Shown: positions 56,827 to 57,696 of the stretch, one piece after another
How the letters are laid out: every line of letters begins with the position of its first letter
Position numbering within the stretch: the stretch's first letter is position 1
Source: Sphingosinicella soli
GTDB taxonomy: Bacteria > Pseudomonadota > Alphaproteobacteria > Sphingomonadales > Sphingomonadaceae
NCBI RefSeq assembly: GCF_014199685.1
Contig: NZ_JACHNZ010000026.1
Span: 1-57,696, forward strand
Direction of reading: 5' to 3'
DNA: 57,696 bases
The notes under the pieces: model-generated
What the model was told of the DNA's origin: nothing
What the model saw: the letters and a program-made list of their open reading frames with translations, nothing else
The model's database searches: none
Position numbers and translations under genes: made by a program

Positions 56827-57333
56827 ATGAAATTTTCCGACGACGACGGCAGCGGCCTTATCGGCGGCAGGCTGTGCACTGCGGAGTTCGAAGTGGGCGG
56901 GGGCATTCTCGATTTCGGCGCTTCACCGTTCGGCAGCGGGCGCGTCGGCTATATTTCGGGCGGGCGCTTCACGGGGCCGAAACTGTCGGGCGTCGTGCTT
57001 CCGGGCGGGGGCAACTGGTCGCGCGCCGGAAAGCTCGCGAGCGGCGCGGGCGCGGGGACGTTCGACGCGCGCGCGGTGTGGCGCACCGATGACGATGCGC
57101 TGATCTCCGTTACCTACACGGGACGCAGCGTGGTGGACGATGCCGCCCGCGCTGCCTTCGCCGCCGCCGACAAGGCAGGCGTCGATGCCGACCCCTCGCT
57201 TTATTACATCCGCGTCGCGATGGTCTTCGAAACCTCGGCGCGCGCCTACGACTGGCTGAACGGCACGCTCGCGGTCGGACGCGGCACGCGCACCGGCTTC
57301 GGCGTGCGCCACGAGGTGTTCGAGATCGGCTGA
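56827..57333 (+). CDS. DUF3237 domain-containing protein
   Basis: A 168-residue protein matching DUF3237 (VGGGILDFGASPFGSGRVGYI, GPKLSGVVLPGGGNW, FDARAVWRTDDDALISVTYTG, FETSARAYDWLNGTLAVGRG). The family is a small beta-barrel of unknown activity often found with catabolic genes. It is divergent from the TonB receptor and carries the last palindrome of the cluster upstream, so it is probably coregulated. No signal peptide is evident. Confidence 0.88.
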   Translation: MKFSDDDGSGLIGGRLCTAEFEVGGGILDFGASPFGSGRVGYISGGRFTGPKLSGVVLPGGGNWSRAGKLASGAGAGTFDARAVWRTDDDALISVTYTGRSVVDDAARAAFAAADKAGVDADPSLYYIRVAMVFETSARAYDWLNGTLAVGRGTRTGFGVRHEVFEIG

Positions 57334-57342
57334 AGCCCTGCG

Positions 57343-57361
57343 CAAAAGCGGGGGGCTTTTG
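57343..57361 (+). terminator. Hairpin after DUF3237
   Basis: CAAAAGC (57343-57349) pairs with GCTTTTG (57355-57361) around a G5 loop, ten bases after the DUF3237 stop. The stem supplies the T-run, so termination is plausible. It marks the end of the catabolic cluster. Confidence 0.5.
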
Positions 57362-57395
57362 ACAAGCGGGCATCATTTTGGGATCACTTGACTCT

Positions 57396-57608
57396 ATGAG
57401 CGAAAACCAGGCGAAGGGCCCTGCGTCCTATTTTCCGTCCATCGAGAAAACATATGGTCGGCCGATTTCCGAGTGGAAGGCCCTGATCCGGTCAGCGCTC
57501 CCTGCCCGGCACATGGAACTCGTTGCCCTGTTGAAGCAGCAGCACGGAATGGGGCATGGTCATGCGAACGCGATTGTTGCCCACACCCTTGCCGAAGGCG
57601 ATGCCTAG
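57396..57608 (+). CDS. DUF4287 domain-containing small protein
   Basis: A 70-residue protein from ATG 57396 (MSENQAKGPASYFPSIEKTYG). The body (RPISEWKALIRSA, VALLKQQHGMGHGHANAIVA) matches the DUF4287 module. This occurs alone or fused to DUF5655 and is of unknown function. Base composition begins to fall here. No palindrome of the cluster type precedes it, so it is probably outside the regulon. Confidence 0.8.
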   Translation: MSENQAKGPASYFPSIEKTYGRPISEWKALIRSALPARHMELVALLKQQHGMGHGHANAIVAHTLAEGDA

Positions 57609-57696
57609 GTGTTTAGTCCCTCGTTTTGATGGTGCGGTTCTCTGATAAACCGTTTTGGCTGCTCGGACCATATTTTGCAGACATATTCATATGGGG

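Overview
The window is GC-rich chromosomal DNA from an alphaproteobacterium, most probably a member of the Sphingomonadales. The evidence is the housekeeping gene set and its order (rplY-pth-ychF, petA-petB-petC-mtnP-apt, grxD-bolA-DUF1476, purC/purS/purQ), a TonB-dependent receptor of the sphingomonad catabolic type, an autotransporter, a PEP-CTERM protein, spinster-type MFS and Rieske oxygenase genes, and GC-rich interspersed palindromes. The species cannot be named from sequence alone. Coding density is very high. No gene-free stretch exceeds about 260 bases, and no tRNA, rRNA or CRISPR array was seen.

Layout. (1) 1-1250: an AT-richer islet with the end of an IS3-family element next to a frameshifted ParA-like ATPase. 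(2) 1.4-33 kb, mostly core: an Lrp regulator divergent from a 2-oxoacid dehydrogenase E1-like protein; a DUF1214/DUF1254 pair; pyruvate phosphate dikinase; glycyl-tRNA synthetase (glyS carries two in-frame palindromic repeats); an autotransporter; an acyl-CoA ligase; a PEP-CTERM protein; TraB/GumN; L25-Pth-YchF; the cytochrome bc1 operon running on into methylthioadenosine and adenine salvage (mtnP-apt); trmL-hemF; glutaredoxin/BolA; purine synthesis genes; and a pair of tiny related membrane proteins. (3) 32.5-57.3 kb: a large catabolic-looking accessory cluster.

The cluster contains a Rieske oxygenase, a Gfo/Idh/MocA dehydrogenase and a 4,5-dihydroxyphthalate decarboxylase-like protein, which together resemble the phthalate 4,5-oxidation trio. 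It also has two AMP-forming acyl-CoA ligases, two SDRs, a VOC protein, a MetE-catalytic-domain-like protein, and a tightly overlapping operon (hydrolase, APH-type kinase, divergent enolase, D-2-hydroxyacid dehydrogenase, Ser-less alpha/beta hydrolase). A convergent LeuC/LeuD-like dehydratase pair, an FMN reductase, a YfcG-like GST (frameshifted), a TonB receptor, DUF3237, an MFS transporter and two MarR regulators complete it.

The most striking observation is that every transcription unit I can delimit in this cluster has a copy of one 18-bp imperfect palindrome (consensus TRCTTAG-N4-CTAAGTA), with its near edge 18-37 bases upstream of at least one start codon. I found nine copies and noticed none in the core part. 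This suggests a single regulon, plausibly controlled by one of the two MarR proteins. The combination of kinase, divergent enolase, hydroxyacid dehydrogenase and aconitase-type dehydratase with phthalate-type ring-oxidation genes matches no pathway I know. It may be an undescribed catabolic route.

Three genes (ParA-like, NTF2-like, YfcG-like GST) each carry an apparent one-base deletion. These could be real decay or base-calling errors. The last ~90 bases (57609-57696) hold nothing I can identify.
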